The notes under the pieces were generated by a model that was not told the origin of the DNA, did no database searches, and worked only from the letters and a program-made list of their open reading frames with translations. The position numbers and the translations under genes are program-made. Shown here one piece after another: positions 43,498 through 53,443 of a stretch of DNA of 64,000 bases. Every line of letters begins with the position of its first letter. Positions within the stretch are counted from its first letter, which is position 1. The stretch lies in assembly GCA_905339275.1 (NCBI GenBank), contig CAJPFK010000001.1:1178001-1242000 (forward strand). The letters run 5' to 3'. Origin of the DNA: Methylophilaceae bacterium. Its GTDB lineage: Bacteria; Pseudomonadota; Gammaproteobacteria; Burkholderiales; Methylophilaceae.

Positions 43498-44517
43498 ATG
43501 ACCCGATACCTGCTGAAGCGAATTTTCTGGATGTTGCCGCTGCTGATCGGCATCAGCCTGATTTCATTTTTTATCATGCACCTGGCACCCGGCGACATCA
43601 CGGCTTCTGAAGCCAGTTTCAACCCGAAAGCCAGCGAAGAATCCCGCCAGAAACTACGTGAAATCTACAACCTCGACAAACCGGTGATCGTGCAGTACGG
43701 CCTGTGGCTCAAACGCATGGCCACCCTGGATTTCGGTACATCCTTTGCCAGCCATCAGCGCCCTGTCTTCTGGCAAAAAACCGACGACCAGGGCAACGTC
43801 ACGAAAGGCATGATCCAGGAAGCGCTGCCGATTACCTTGCTCATCAACGTGCTGAGCCTTGCGCTGATCATATCGGTTGCATTGCCGCTTGGCGTCATTT
43901 CGGCATTGACCCGCAACCAGGCACCGGACCGCGCCATCACGCTCTTCGTTTTTGTCGGCTTCGCCATCCCCGGCTTCTGGCTGGCGCTGATGCTGATGTA
44001 CTGGACCGGCGTAGTGAATAACTGGCTGCCCATCTCCGGTTTGCATAGCCTTGGTTATGAAAGCATGGGGCCTGTGGCGCAAATTGCAGACACGTTGAAG
44101 CACCTTGTCCTGCCGGTATTTATTTCAGGCCTGAGCGGCCTTGCCGGTATTTCCCTGTTCGTGCGCAATGGCATGCTGGATGTATTGCATCAGGACTATA
44201 TCACGACCGCCCGCGCAAAAGGCCTGAGCGAAAATACGGTCATTTACGGCCATGCCCTGCGTAACGCCCTGCTGCCGCTGATTACCATTTTCGGCTTGTC
44301 GATCCCCGGCCTGATCGGCGGCTCGGTGATTGCCGAATCGATCTTTGCCATTCCGGGCATGGGCAAACTGTTCTACGATGCCGTGCTGATGCGCGATTTC
44401 CCGGTGATTATGGGCATTCTGACCATAGGGTCCGCGCTGACCTTATTAGGCAATCTGCTCGCCGATCTCGCCTACGCGTGGGCTGATCCACGTGTCCGCC
44501 GCGGAGTCATGCAATGA
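43498..44517 (+). CDS. ABC transporter permease, DppB/OppB type
   Basis: An inner-membrane permease of 339 residues with six helices. The start MTRYLLKRIFWMLPLLIGISLI and the EAA-like loop DYITTARAKGLSENTVIYGHALRNALLPLI are typical of DppB. The second half ends with ADPRVRRG, the conserved tail. It overlaps the next gene by four bases. Confidence 0.93.
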   Translation: MTRYLLKRIFWMLPLLIGISLISFFIMHLAPGDITASEASFNPKASEESRQKLREIYNLDKPVIVQYGLWLKRMATLDFGTSFASHQRPVFWQKTDDQGNVTKGMIQEALPITLLINVLSLALIISVALPLGVISALTRNQAPDRAITLFVFVGFAIPGFWLALMLMYWTGVVNNWLPISGLHSLGYESMGPVAQIADTLKHLVLPVFISGLSGLAGISLFVRNGMLDVLHQDYITTARAKGLSENTVIYGHALRNALLPLITIFGLSIPGLIGGSVIAESIFAIPGMGKLFYDAVLMRDFPVIMGILTIGSALTLLGNLLADLAYAWADPRVRRGVMQ

Positions 44518-45353
44518 AACGCGCCCTGTCGAATCCATTGGCGCTCGCCGGCTTTATCATCATCGCCACAATCATGCTGCTGGCCGTCTTTGCGCCACTG
44601 GTCGCACCCTACGACCCGGACTCCATCGACGTCAAGGCGATCCTGTTGCCGCCGTCTGCACAACACTGGATGGGGACGGACGGCCTTGGCCGGGACGTCT
44701 TCTCCCGCATGCTGTTCGGCGCCCGCATTTCATTAATGGTGGGTATCGTCGCTGTAGGCATCGCCACTGCCATAGGTATTGTGCTCGGCTCGATCTCCGG
44801 CTATTACCGCGGCTGGGTAGATGTGTTCATCATGCGCCTGGTCGATGTCATGCTCTCCATTCCGACATTCTTCCTGATACTGGCTGTCATCGCATTCCTG
44901 ACCCCCTCCATCTGGAACATCATGATTGTGATCGGGCTGACCTCCTGGATGGGCGTCACCAGGCTGGTGCGCGCTGAATTCCTCAGCCTGCGCGGACGTG
45001 AATTCGTCATGGCATCGGAAACCCTTGGCGCGCGCGACGGCCGGTTGATCTTCAGGCATATGCTTCCCAACAGCCTTACCCCCATCATCGTCAGCTCCGT
45101 GCTTGGTGTGGCAAGCGCCGTGCTCGTGGAATCCGGCCTCAGCTTTCTGGGGCTCGGCGTACAGGCGCCACAAGCCTCCTGGGGAAACATCCTGACAGAC
45201 GGCAAAGAATACATTGAGTTTGCCTGGTGGCTATCGCTATTCCCCGGCCTGGCGATTCTGATCACCGTGTTAGGGTATAATTTGCTGGGTGAAGGCCTCA
45301 GGGATGCCCTGGACCCACGCACCACCACAATCAGCAGCATCGCTAAAAAATAA
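44514..45353 (+). CDS. ABC transporter permease, DppC/OppC type
   Basis: The partner permease of 279 residues. N-terminal helix ([21 protein letters not shown]), [21 protein letters not shown], then [30 protein letters not shown] and DALDPR at the end are all DppC marks. Its stop lies 19 bases before the fabI start. No ATP-binding subunit follows, so it must be encoded elsewhere. Confidence 0.93.
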   Translation: MKRALSNPLALAGFIIIATIMLLAVFAPLVAPYDPDSIDVKAILLPPSAQHWMGTDGLGRDVFSRMLFGARISLMVGIVAVGIATAIGIVLGSISGYYRGWVDVFIMRLVDVMLSIPTFFLILAVIAFLTPSIWNIMIVIGLTSWMGVTRLVRAEFLSLRGREFVMASETLGARDGRLIFRHMLPNSLTPIIVSSVLGVASAVLVESGLSFLGLGVQAPQASWGNILTDGKEYIEFAWWLSLFPGLAILITVLGYNLLGEGLRDALDPRTTTISSIAKK

Positions 45354-45372
45354 ATACTTGAAGGATAGTCTC

Positions 45373-46161
45373 ATGGGATTTCTTGCCGGAAAACGTGCAC
45401 TCATCGTTGGCCTACTCAGCAATCGCTCCATCGCCTACGGCATTGCCGAGGCCATGAAACGCGAAGGCGCAGAACTCGCGTTCACCTATCAGATCGACAA
45501 ATTCGAAGATCGCGTCACCAAGCTGGCCGCGGAATTCGGCTCCGATATCGTTCTTCCGTGCGACGTATCGGATGACGCACAAATCGAAGCCCTGTTCCCT
45601 GCCCTGGCCAAACGCTGGGATGACGGGTTCGATATCCTGGTCCACTCCGTCGCCTTTGTACCAAAGGTCGCGCTGGATGGCGATTATCTCGATAGCGTCA
45701 CACGCGAATACTTCCGTATCGCACACGATGTCAGTTCCTACAGCTTCTCCGCCCTGGCAAAAGCCGCTTTGCCGATGATGCAAGGCCGCAAGGCCAGCAT
45801 GCTGACCATCAGCTATCTCGGTGCCGAACGCAGCCTGCCCAACTACAACGTCATGGGCCTTGCCAAAGCCAGCCTGGAAGCCAACGTACGTTACATGGCG
45901 CAAAGCCTGGGTCCCAAAGGCATACGCGTCAATGCCGTATCTGCAGGCCCGATCAAGACATTGGCCGCATCCGGAATTTCAGGGTTCGACAAAATACTCG
46001 GCTTCAATGAGAAACATGCTCCGCTACGCCGTAACGTGACAATTGAAGAAGTTGGCAATACAGCCGCCTTCCTGTCCAGTGACCTGGCATCCGGCATCAC
46101 TGCCGAAATCACTTATGTCGATGGCGGGATGAATACCACCGTGGCGGCAGTAGTCGAGTAA
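45373..46161 (+). CDS. fabI: Enoyl-ACP reductase (NADH)
   Basis: Last step of each fatty-acid elongation cycle, and a known drug target. The 262 residues begin [27 protein letters not shown]; the catalytic Tyr/Lys pair is in [19 protein letters not shown]. The start ATG 45373 is chosen over the longer frame, which runs back into the permease gene. It is followed by a bidirectional terminator. Confidence 0.97.
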   Translation: MGFLAGKRALIVGLLSNRSIAYGIAEAMKREGAELAFTYQIDKFEDRVTKLAAEFGSDIVLPCDVSDDAQIEALFPALAKRWDDGFDILVHSVAFVPKVALDGDYLDSVTREYFRIAHDVSSYSFSALAKAALPMMQGRKASMLTISYLGAERSLPNYNVMGLAKASLEANVRYMAQSLGPKGIRVNAVSAGPIKTLAASGISGFDKILGFNEKHAPLRRNVTIEEVGNTAAFLSSDLASGITAEITYVDGGMNTTVAAVVE

Positions 46162-46176
46162 CGGCTTCCTGCGCCC

Positions 46177-46209
46177 AATAAAAAAGGCAGCTCAGCTGCC
46201 TTTTTTATT
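46177..46209. terminator. Bidirectional terminator between fabI and ppiD
   Basis: A 15-bp perfect stem (46177-46191 with 46195-46209) around TCA has a GGCAGC/GCTGCC core and A- and T-rich arms. Its design and flanking CCCAATAAAAAAGG are nearly the same as the terminator at 28237. Confidence 0.9.
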
Positions 46210-46227
46210 GCCGTCATGCCAATTAGA

Positions 46228-48126
46228 TTAATTGGCAGAACTGGATTGCAGGAGCTGCTGATTGATCGTCACCTTGTTCTTGCTTCTCAAGGACTTGAGA
46301 TAAGCATCCACATATTCTGCAGCCAACGCAGTCTGCAATTCAACCTTGGCCATCTGCCGTTCGTTCTCGTCCTCAGGCAAGGCTGCCTCTACCGCACTGA
46401 CCTTGATCAGCAAAAAGCCCTTGTTGGCATCCGCAACACCGGCGTAACCAGGTAATTTATCCGTATCGACCTTGAAAGCGTTACTCATGGTCAATTCGGT
46501 CAAGCCCTGCGCATTTTTACGATCGACCAGAACAGGAGGAATCCAGTCCAAATCCTTCACTGACTTACCCTGGCGCAACTCGGCCAAAGCTTCTTCGCCC
46601 TTCTTGATGGCGAGTTTGGCAGCCTGCTCCAGCTTGAGGAAATCCTCAATGCCGGCTTGCACTTCCTCAAAAGCCTTGGGAGCCGACGGTTTATGCTCGA
46701 CAACCCGGGCAGCCATCAATGAATTCGGCCCCACCTCGACAGCTTCGCTGTTACGGCCTTCTTTCAACACATCGTCTGAGAAAACCATATCACGCATCTT
46801 GTCGCTCTTGAACACCTTGGCCACATCTTCACGGCTCATCCATGGCGTCCTCTGCACCTCAAGGCCGAATGCCTTGGCCGCCGGCTCAAGGCTGGTCGAT
46901 TGCTCATAAACGATATTGCTGAAATCCTCGGCCTGCTCTGTGAACTTTGCCACGGCTTTCTGGTAAATCAGTTCCCCGCGAATCTGCGGTTTCACACTTT
47001 CAAACGATTGGGACTCCCCCGAAATTTCTGTCAGTTTAATAATGTGATAGCCGAATTCGGATTCCACCAGGTCACTGACTGCGCCCGGCGTCATTGAAAA
47101 TACGGCATCATCAAACGATTTCACCATGACACCGCGGCCGAACATGCCCAAATCACCGCCGTTGCCGGCAGAACCGGGATCCTGCGAATACTTTTTCGCA
47201 AGCTCAGCGAACTGGTCGCTGTTGCTCTTCACCTCGGCCAGCACCTGCTCCGCTTTTTTGCGTGCCTCCTCTTTCGCTTCAGGCGTTGGGCTCACGCCGA
47301 ACCCGATCAGGATATGGCTGGCTCTACGCTGCTCATCCCCCTGAAACTTGTCGGCATTATCCGCATAGAATTTCCTGATCTCATCCTCGGTGACCTGCAT
47401 GCCGGGCAGCAAGGTATTCGCAGCCATAAATACAAACTCCAGTTGCACCTGTTCAGGCGTCCTGAGCTTATCCTTGTTTTTTTCGTAATATTCCTTGACC
47501 TGCGCCGGCTCGATCTTTACCTGTGAGAGAAAATCGGCCGTCTTGATTTCCGCCACACTAACTTCCCGGGACTGGAGCTCTGCTTTGAGGGTTTGCTCTG
47601 CAAGGCTATCCGGAACATAGGCAAGCGAGGCAAAACCTTCCCTTGCCTGCTGAGCTTTCAGGTCCTGCCTGATGGCTCCCTCGAATTCCTTAAGCGTCAT
47701 GCGGTTTTGCGTCAGAATCTGATAGTAAATCTCTTCGGAAAATTTCCCATCCCGGTTGAATTCCGGCATGCTCGTAATGTATTGGCTCAATTGTTCGTCG
47801 CTGATGTTGAAGTTGGCACGCTTCACTTCAAGATTAAGCAGTTTGTCGTTAATCAGCTTATCCAGTACCGATTGCCTGAGTTCTGGCCTGTCCAGTATGG
47901 AAAGATCGGTTTGCCCTTCCGACTGCAGCCGGTTGCGCAGGTTTTGCAATGAATTGCCGTATTCCTGGACAGTAATCACATCGCCGTCAATTTTAGCGAT
48001 AGGCACGTTCGAACCGGCACCTTGAAGGTATTGATCGATACCAAACAGCGCAAATGGCACGGTAATCAATGCCAATATAACTTTTGCCAACCATCCTTTA
48101 GTACGCTCGCGAATTGCTTCCAACAT
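46228..48126 (-). CDS. ppiD: Periplasmic folding chaperone PpiD (peptidyl-prolyl isomerase family)
   Basis: An inner-membrane-anchored chaperone for outer-membrane proteins. The 632 residues begin MLEAIRERTKGWLAKVILALITVPFALFGIDQY, one membrane anchor, followed by a SurA_N-like region, a parvulin domain (ASHILIGFGV, GGDLGMFGRG, FGYHIIKL) and a C-terminal domain. ATG 48126 is the family start. Two tRNA genes, an HU gene and lon lie upstream, as in E. coli lon-hupB-ppiD. Confidence 0.93.
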   Translation of the reverse strand: MLEAIRERTKGWLAKVILALITVPFALFGIDQYLQGAGSNVPIAKIDGDVITVQEYGNSLQNLRNRLQSEGQTDLSILDRPELRQSVLDKLINDKLLNLEVKRANFNISDEQLSQYITSMPEFNRDGKFSEEIYYQILTQNRMTLKEFEGAIRQDLKAQQAREGFASLAYVPDSLAEQTLKAELQSREVSVAEIKTADFLSQVKIEPAQVKEYYEKNKDKLRTPEQVQLEFVFMAANTLLPGMQVTEDEIRKFYADNADKFQGDEQRRASHILIGFGVSPTPEAKEEARKKAEQVLAEVKSNSDQFAELAKKYSQDPGSAGNGGDLGMFGRGVMVKSFDDAVFSMTPGAVSDLVESEFGYHIIKLTEISGESQSFESVKPQIRGELIYQKAVAKFTEQAEDFSNIVYEQSTSLEPAAKAFGLEVQRTPWMSREDVAKVFKSDKMRDMVFSDDVLKEGRNSEAVEVGPNSLMAARVVEHKPSAPKAFEEVQAGIEDFLKLEQAAKLAIKKGEEALAELRQGKSVKDLDWIPPVLVDRKNAQGLTELTMSNAFKVDTDKLPGYAGVADANKGFLLIKVSAVEAALPEDENERQMAKVELQTALAAEYVDAYLKSLRSKNKVTINQQLLQSSSAN

Positions 48127-48297
48127 AACGAAGACTTTCCCTGTTTCAACAACCAAAATTAAAAGTATAAAGACTCAACAACATAAACCACGCCCATGGC
48201 GCGGTTAGCGCATGAATATAGCATACTCGCTTGTAGCATGACAGGATTAAGCGCCGGGAGTTCTGTGAGCCTGCAAAATGGAAAGGCTAAAAAGAAA

Positions 48298-48320
48298 AAA
48301 GCGAGCACGAGGCTCGCTTT
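48298..48320 (-). terminator. Terminator behind tRNA-Asp
   Basis: AAAGCGAGC (48298-48306) pairs with GCTCGCTTT (48312-48320). On the minus strand it is followed by TTTCTTTTT. It ends the tRNA-Val/tRNA-Asp transcript. Confidence 0.88.
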
Positions 48321-48329
48321 CATCATCAG

Positions 48330-48406
48330 TGGCGGAGTGGACGGGGCTCGAACCCGCGACCCCCGGCGTGACAGGCCGGTATTCTAACCAACTGAACTAC
48401 CACTCC
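48330..48406 (-). tRNA. tRNA-Asp (anticodon GTC)
   Basis: 77 nt with encoded CCA. The acceptor stem GGAGTGG/CCACTCC, D arm, anticodon stem around CTGTCAC and T arm GCGGG/CCCGT (one G-T pair) all form. It lies behind tRNA-Val in the same direction and ends at a terminator. Confidence 0.97.
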
Positions 48407-48472
48407 TAAATTTTTAGTCTTTCATTATCAGGAGTCAGCTCTTAATAACAATACGACATATATGTTGGCTTT

Positions 48473-48548
48473 TGGTGGGTGCTGACGGGATCGAACCGCC
48501 GACATTCGCCTTGTAAGGGCGACGCTCTACCAGCTGAGCTAAGCACCC
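48473..48548 (-). tRNA. tRNA-Val (anticodon TAC)
   Basis: 76 nt with encoded CCA. The acceptor stem GGGTGCT/AGCACCC, anticodon stem CGCCC/GGGCG-like around CTTACAA, and T arm are complete. It lies 20 bases behind the HU gene and 66 bases before tRNA-Asp. Confidence 0.97.
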
Positions 48549-48568
48549 TGCATGACCAACAAAGACCG

Positions 48569-48841
48569 CTAGTTTACAGCATCTTTCAGCGCTTTGCCAG
48601 CCCTAAACTTGGGAGAATTTGCAGCCTTGATCTTGATTGTCGCGCCTGTGCGAGGATTACGGCCATTACGAGCAGCGCGCTTACCAACATAGAAAGTACC
48701 AAAACCGATCAAGGTCACGAGATCACCCTTTTTCAATGCTTTAGTGACTGCAGCCGTTGTTGCGTCCAATGAACGGCCAGCGGCAGCTTTCGAAATTCCG
48801 GCGGCTTTGGCGATTTGATCAATCAATTCAGATTTGTTCAC
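48569..48841 (-). CDS. hupB: HU-family DNA-binding protein beside lon
   Basis: The second 90-residue HU in the window, with [29 protein letters not shown] and the arm GRNPRTG. It differs from the copy at 5132 in the first helices and strand ([18 protein letters not shown]). The lon-hupB-ppiD order is conserved in proteobacteria, which supports the hupB name. Two tRNA genes follow. Confidence 0.95.
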   Translation of the reverse strand: MNKSELIDQIAKAAGISKAAAGRSLDATTAAVTKALKKGDLVTLIGFGTFYVGKRAARNGRNPRTGATIKIKAANSPKFRAGKALKDAVN

Positions 48842-48940
48842 GTGTAATCCCCTTTCGACATTGTTGTAAAAACAGGTGCAAGCCTGTGTTTGGCTTTATA
48901 GCAAGTGGGTTGAGCGCCTGTCAAGCCTTTATCTGCCTGA

Positions 48941-51379
48941 TCAATGCGTTGTTACCTGCACAACTTCCGTACCGCCATCAGCCGGGGCAACCTCGGTCAC
49001 CTTGTCTTCAGGTTCGACAGGAGCCGGCATCCGTTCCAGGGCCAATTCGAGAACTTCGTCTATCCATTTAACCGGGTGAATATCGAGGTGGTTCTTGATA
49101 TTTTCCGGAATTTCGACCAAGTCTTTAACGTTCTGCTGCGGGATCAGCACGGTTTTAATTCCGCCGCGATGCGCAGCCAGAAGCTTCTCTTTCAGGCCGC
49201 CGATAGGCAATACTTCTCCACGCAAGGTAATTTCGCCGGTCATGGCCACATCGGCACGAACCGGAATGTTAGTCAGCACGGAGACCAGCGCGGTGCAGAT
49301 TGCGATACCAGCACTAGGGCCATCCTTGGGCGTTGCGCCTTCAGGCAAGTGAATATGCAGGTCGTTCTTCTCATGGAAGTCTTCCGCCACCCCCAGGCGC
49401 TTGGCCCGGCTGCGCACTACGCTCAATGCAGCCTGAATGGACTCCTGCATGACATCGCCCAGCTTGCCGGTGGTAATGACCTTGCCTTTACCTGAAAGCA
49501 GGACAGACTCGATGGTCAGCAGTTCGCCGCCGACAGAGGTCCATGCCAGGCCGGTAACCTGTCCGACCTGGTTGTCCTTGGCGGCCAAGCCGAAGTCAAA
49601 GCGCTGGACACCAAGGTATTTCTCCAGGTTACGAGGCGTAACAATCACTTTACGCGGCGCCTTGGCCTTGAGGTCGGCCTTCGCACTCGTCAAATCCTTT
49701 ACAACCTTGCGGCAGATCTTGGAAATCTCGCGGTCCAGGCTACGCACCCCGGCTTCCCTCGTGTAGTAGCGCACGATATCGCGCATGGTCGGCTCGGTAA
49801 TCTGGATTTCGCTATCCTTCAGCCCGTGGGTCTTGAGTTGCTTGGACAAGAGATAACGCATCGCAATGTTGACCTTCTCGTCCTCGGTATATCCCGCCAG
49901 GCGAATGATCTCCATACGGTCAAGCAACGGCTCCGGGATATTCAGGGAATTGGCGGTAGCGACGAACATCACGTCGGACAGGTCGTACTCAACCTCGACA
50001 TAGTGATCGATAAAGGTATGGTTCTGCTCAGGATCAAGCACTTCCAGCAACGCGGAAGACGGATCGCCACGAAAATCCTGGCCCATCTTGTCCACTTCAT
50101 CCAGCAGGAACAGCGGGTTCTTCACCGCCACCTTGGACATGCTCTGCAACACCTTACCAGGCATTGAGCCAATGTAAGTACGGCGATGCCCCCGAATCTC
50201 GGACTCATCGCGCACACCACCAAGGGCCATGCGTACAAATTTCCGGTTCACGGCCTTGGCAATGCTCTGTCCAAGTGACGTCTTGCCCACGCCGGGAGGC
50301 CCGACGAGGCAGAGAATAGGTGCCTTCAGCTTGCCTACGCGCTGCTGAACTGCAAGATACTCGATGATCCGCTCCTTGACTTTCTCAAGTCCATAGTGGT
50401 CCGCATCGAGGATTTTCTCGGCCACCCTGAGGTCCTTGCTGATCTTGGTCTTTTTTCTCCAGGGCAGGCTGACCAGCGTCTCGATGTAATTGCGCACGAC
50501 AGCGGCTTCCGCCGACATCGGAGACATCAGCTTCAACTTCTTCATCTCGGCATTGGCTTTGGTCAGTGCCTCCTTGGACATGCGCGCATTACTGATGCGC
50601 TTCTCCAGTTCCTCGATATCGGCATTCTCGTCCTGCTCGCCGAGCTCCTTCTGGATCGCCTTGACCTGCTCGTTCAGGTAGTATTCGCGCTGACTCTTCT
50701 CCATCTGGCGCTTGACGCGGCCGCGGATGCGCTTCTCGACCTGCAGGATATCGATCTCGGCCTCAAGCAGATTGAGCAAATGCTCCAGGCGTTCCGTGAC
50801 ACTGAACATTTCCAGTATCCCCTGCTTCTGCTCCAGCTTCAGGGTCAGATGCGCAGTGATGGTGTCCGCCAGGCGTCCGGCATCGTCGATGGTTGCCAGC
50901 GATGTCAGGATCTCGGGTGGGATTTTCTTGTTCAATTTCACGTATTGATCGAACTGCGTGAACACAGTGCGCATGAGCGCCTGCGATTCGTTGTCCTGAT
51001 CGACTTCATCCTCGATATCTTCGGCACGTGCGGCAAAGCATTCTTCCGTCTCGACAAATTCGATCACGCGCGCCCGGCGCACGCCTTCAACCAGGACTTT
51101 CACCGTGCCGTCAGGCAGCTTCAGCATCTGCAGCACCGTGGCTATCGTGCCGACCTCGTACAAATCGGAGGCATCCGGATCGTCGTTATTGGGAGATTTC
51201 TGCGCAACCAACAGGATCTGCTTGCCGTGTTCGGAGGCTATCTCAAGCGCCTTGACCGACTTGGCCCTGCCGACGAACAGAGGAATGACGAGATGGGGAT
51301 ATACGACCACGTCACGCAGGGGCAATAGTGGCAGCAAACCCGACTCGGGAGAGAAAACTGGTGAAGTTGCTTCTGTCAT
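48941..51379 (-). CDS. lon: ATP-dependent protease Lon
   Basis: Degrades misfolded and regulatory proteins in the cytoplasm. The 812 residues are full length: N-terminal substrate domain ([23 protein letters not shown]), AAA+ module with Walker [12 protein letters not shown], and the Ser-Lys protease with [12 protein letters not shown]. The C-terminus has an extra acidic tail ([17 protein letters not shown]). A heat-shock-like promoter candidate lies at 51434-51461. Confidence 0.98.
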   Translation of the reverse strand: MTEATSPVFSPESGLLPLLPLRDVVVYPHLVIPLFVGRAKSVKALEIASEHGKQILLVAQKSPNNDDPDASDLYEVGTIATVLQMLKLPDGTVKVLVEGVRRARVIEFVETEECFAARAEDIEDEVDQDNESQALMRTVFTQFDQYVKLNKKIPPEILTSLATIDDAGRLADTITAHLTLKLEQKQGILEMFSVTERLEHLLNLLEAEIDILQVEKRIRGRVKRQMEKSQREYYLNEQVKAIQKELGEQDENADIEELEKRISNARMSKEALTKANAEMKKLKLMSPMSAEAAVVRNYIETLVSLPWRKKTKISKDLRVAEKILDADHYGLEKVKERIIEYLAVQQRVGKLKAPILCLVGPPGVGKTSLGQSIAKAVNRKFVRMALGGVRDESEIRGHRRTYIGSMPGKVLQSMSKVAVKNPLFLLDEVDKMGQDFRGDPSSALLEVLDPEQNHTFIDHYVEVEYDLSDVMFVATANSLNIPEPLLDRMEIIRLAGYTEDEKVNIAMRYLLSKQLKTHGLKDSEIQITEPTMRDIVRYYTREAGVRSLDREISKICRKVVKDLTSAKADLKAKAPRKVIVTPRNLEKYLGVQRFDFGLAAKDNQVGQVTGLAWTSVGGELLTIESVLLSGKGKVITTGKLGDVMQESIQAALSVVRSRAKRLGVAEDFHEKNDLHIHLPEGATPKDGPSAGIAICTALVSVLTNIPVRADVAMTGEITLRGEVLPIGGLKEKLLAAHRGGIKTVLIPQQNVKDLVEIPENIKNHLDIHPVKWIDEVLELALERMPAPVEPEDKVTEVAPADGGTEVVQVTTH

Positions 51380-51433
51380 AATGATTACCTTAAGTATTTA
51401 GCCACGCAGCAATCGGCCGCCTGCTTTTTATGC

Positions 51434-51461
51434 AGATGGTGACAAGATACGCCTTTTCAAG
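51434..51461 (-). promoter_or_regulatory. Candidate sigma-32 (heat-shock) promoter for lon
   Basis: On the minus strand CTTGAAA (51455-51461) is followed after 14 bases by ACCATCT (51434-51440), close to the sigma-32 consensus CTTGAAA-N11-16-CCCATNT. lon is a heat-shock gene in other proteobacteria. The leader would be about 50 bases. A second CTTGAAA lies about 20 bases further upstream. Confidence 0.5.
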
Positions 51462-51516
51462 AGCAAATATGCATTTCAAGCTCTGCCCCATGTGCGGGAC
51501 AGAACCGTAAACGTAC

Positions 51517-52785
51517 CTAGCTGGCGGATTCCGCCACACGGGGCTCATCCGAATAGATGAGGATAGGGGGCGTGTCTCCGCGTATCACGCCGTCATCGAC
51601 GACCACTTTGACCAGATTTGGCAAAGATGGCAATTCGAACATGATTTCTAGCAAGGAATGCTCCATGATAGAACGTAGACCACGAGCACCTGTCTTGCGT
51701 TCAAGTGCTTTTTTGGCAATGAGGCGCAAGGCGGATTCCCTGAACTCCAGATCCACGCCTTCCATCTTGAACAGCTTGAGATATTGTTTGGTCAACGCGT
51801 TTTTAGGCTCGACCAGTATGGTCACAAGGGCTGATTCATCCAGCGACTCGAGCGTAGCCACGGCCGGTAGCCGGCCGACGAATTCTGGAATCAAGCCGAA
51901 TTTGATCAGATCTTCCGGCTCGACATCACGCAATACCTCGCCGATCGCGCGCGCGTCTTCCTTGCTTTTGACTTCTGCACCAAAACCGATGCCGCCTTTT
52001 TCCGAACGCTGGCGAATGAGTTTATCCAGGCCGTCGAATGCGCCACCGCAGATAAAGAGGATATTCGTCGTGTCGAGTTGCACGAATTCCTGGTTGGGAT
52101 GTTTGCGGCCACCTTGTGGCGGTACGGAAGCAACCGTGCCCTCAATCAGCTTCAACAGGGCCTGCTGAACGCCCTCGCCTGAAACATCGCGGGTAATAGA
52201 GGGATTCTCGGATTTACGGGTAATTTTGTCGATTTCATCGATATAGACAATGCCGCGCTGCGCCTTCTCTATGTCGTAATCACATTTCTGCAGCAATTTC
52301 TGCATGATGTTCTCGACGTCCTCACCGACATAGCCGGCCTCGGTCAAGGTCGTCGCATCGGCAATCACGAAGGGAACATCCAGCACGCGTGCCAGGGTCT
52401 GCGCGAGAAGCGTCTTGCCCGAACCGGTAGGCCCGATGAGCAGGATGTTGCTCTTGGCAATTTCCACATCATCTTTCTGTGCGGTTTGCCCCAGACGCTT
52501 ATAGTGATTGTAAACGGCCACTGCAAGGCTTTTCTTCGCAGAAGTCTGGCCGATCACGTATTGATCGAGAATTTCGCAAATCTCTTTCGGGGTCGGCAAG
52601 CTGCTGTCACGTGGCTTGATACCGTCTTCGCCCTGAATCTCTTCGCGGATGATGTCGTTGCACAAATCGACGCATTCATCGCAAATAAAGACTGACGGCC
52701 CTGCGATCAGCTTTCTGACTTCGTGCTGGCTTTTGCCACAGAATGAGCAATAAAGCAGCTTTTCACCTTCTGCCTTGGTGGCCAT
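51517..52785 (-). CDS. clpX: ATP-dependent Clp protease ATPase subunit ClpX
   Basis: Unfoldase that feeds substrates to ClpP. The 422 residues have the N-terminal C4 zinc domain ([16 protein letters not shown] and [10 protein letters not shown]), Walker [13 protein letters not shown], and the pore and sensor regions. Complete. Order tig-clpP-clpX, with lon behind, is the standard proteobacterial cluster. Confidence 0.98.
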   Translation of the reverse strand: MATKAEGEKLLYCSFCGKSQHEVRKLIAGPSVFICDECVDLCNDIIREEIQGEDGIKPRDSSLPTPKEICEILDQYVIGQTSAKKSLAVAVYNHYKRLGQTAQKDDVEIAKSNILLIGPTGSGKTLLAQTLARVLDVPFVIADATTLTEAGYVGEDVENIMQKLLQKCDYDIEKAQRGIVYIDEIDKITRKSENPSITRDVSGEGVQQALLKLIEGTVASVPPQGGRKHPNQEFVQLDTTNILFICGGAFDGLDKLIRQRSEKGGIGFGAEVKSKEDARAIGEVLRDVEPEDLIKFGLIPEFVGRLPAVATLESLDESALVTILVEPKNALTKQYLKLFKMEGVDLEFRESALRLIAKKALERKTGARGLRSIMEHSLLEIMFELPSLPNLVKVVVDDGVIRGDTPPILIYSDEPRVAESAS

Positions 52786-52816
52786 AGAACGTCCTAAAAT
52801 ATCTGATGGTTATATC

Positions 52817-53443
52817 TTATGCGGCATCAGCCCGGCTGGCAATAACCTTATCGACCAAACCATAGCTGACTGCCTGCTCAGCGCTCATGAAATTATCGCG
52901 TTCGGTATCATTCGCAATGGTTGCAACCGGCTTGCCTGTGTGATGAGCCATGATTTCATTGAGTTTCTCCCGCAGATAGAGAATCTCTCTGGCATGAATT
53001 TCAATGTCGGAAGCCTGGCCCTGAAAACCACCAAGAGGCTGATGAATCATCATGCGCGAATTGGGCAGGACGAAACGCTTGCCCTTGGCGCCGGCGGTGA
53101 GCAGGAGCGCGCCCATGCTGGCGGCCTGGCCGGTGCATAGCGTACTGACATCGGGCTTGATGAATTGCATGGTGTCGTAGATTGCCATGCCCGCAGTCAC
53201 CGAACCGCCCGGGGAGTTGATATAAAAGGAAATATCCTTGTCGGGGTTTTCGGCTTCCAGAAACAGCAATTGGGCAACGACCAGATTGGCCGTCATGTCA
53301 TTGACCGGCCCGACCAGAAACACCACCCGCTCTTTCAGCAATCGCGAGTAGATATCGTAAGAGCGTTCGCCACGACCGCTCTGCTCGACCACCATCGGGA
53401 TAAGCCCCAGGTTATTCGGCTCCCACTGGCTATGCATGCTCAT
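52817..53443 (-). CDS. clpP: ATP-dependent Clp protease proteolytic subunit
   Basis: Self-compartmentalised serine protease, 208 residues. The catalytic Ser is in [11 protein letters not shown] and the His in [10 protein letters not shown]; the Asp lies further on in the usual position. ATG 53443 directly follows the tig stop, so the two are coupled. Confidence 0.98.
   Translation of the reverse strand: MSMHSQWEPNNLGLIPMVVEQSGRGERSYDIYSRLLKERVVFLVGPVNDMTANLVVAQLLFLEAENPDKDISFYINSPGGSVTAGMAIYDTMQFIKPDVSTLCTGQAASMGALLLTAGAKGKRFVLPNSRMMIHQPLGGFQGQASDIEIHAREILYLREKLNEIMAHHTGKPVATIANDTERDNFMSAEQAVSYGLVDKVIASRADAA

Noticed and set aside
50396-51328. Rightward ORF of 310 residues over lon
   Set aside because: Pure antisense shadow of the lon reading frame; residues are Leu/Arg/Gln-rich without motif.
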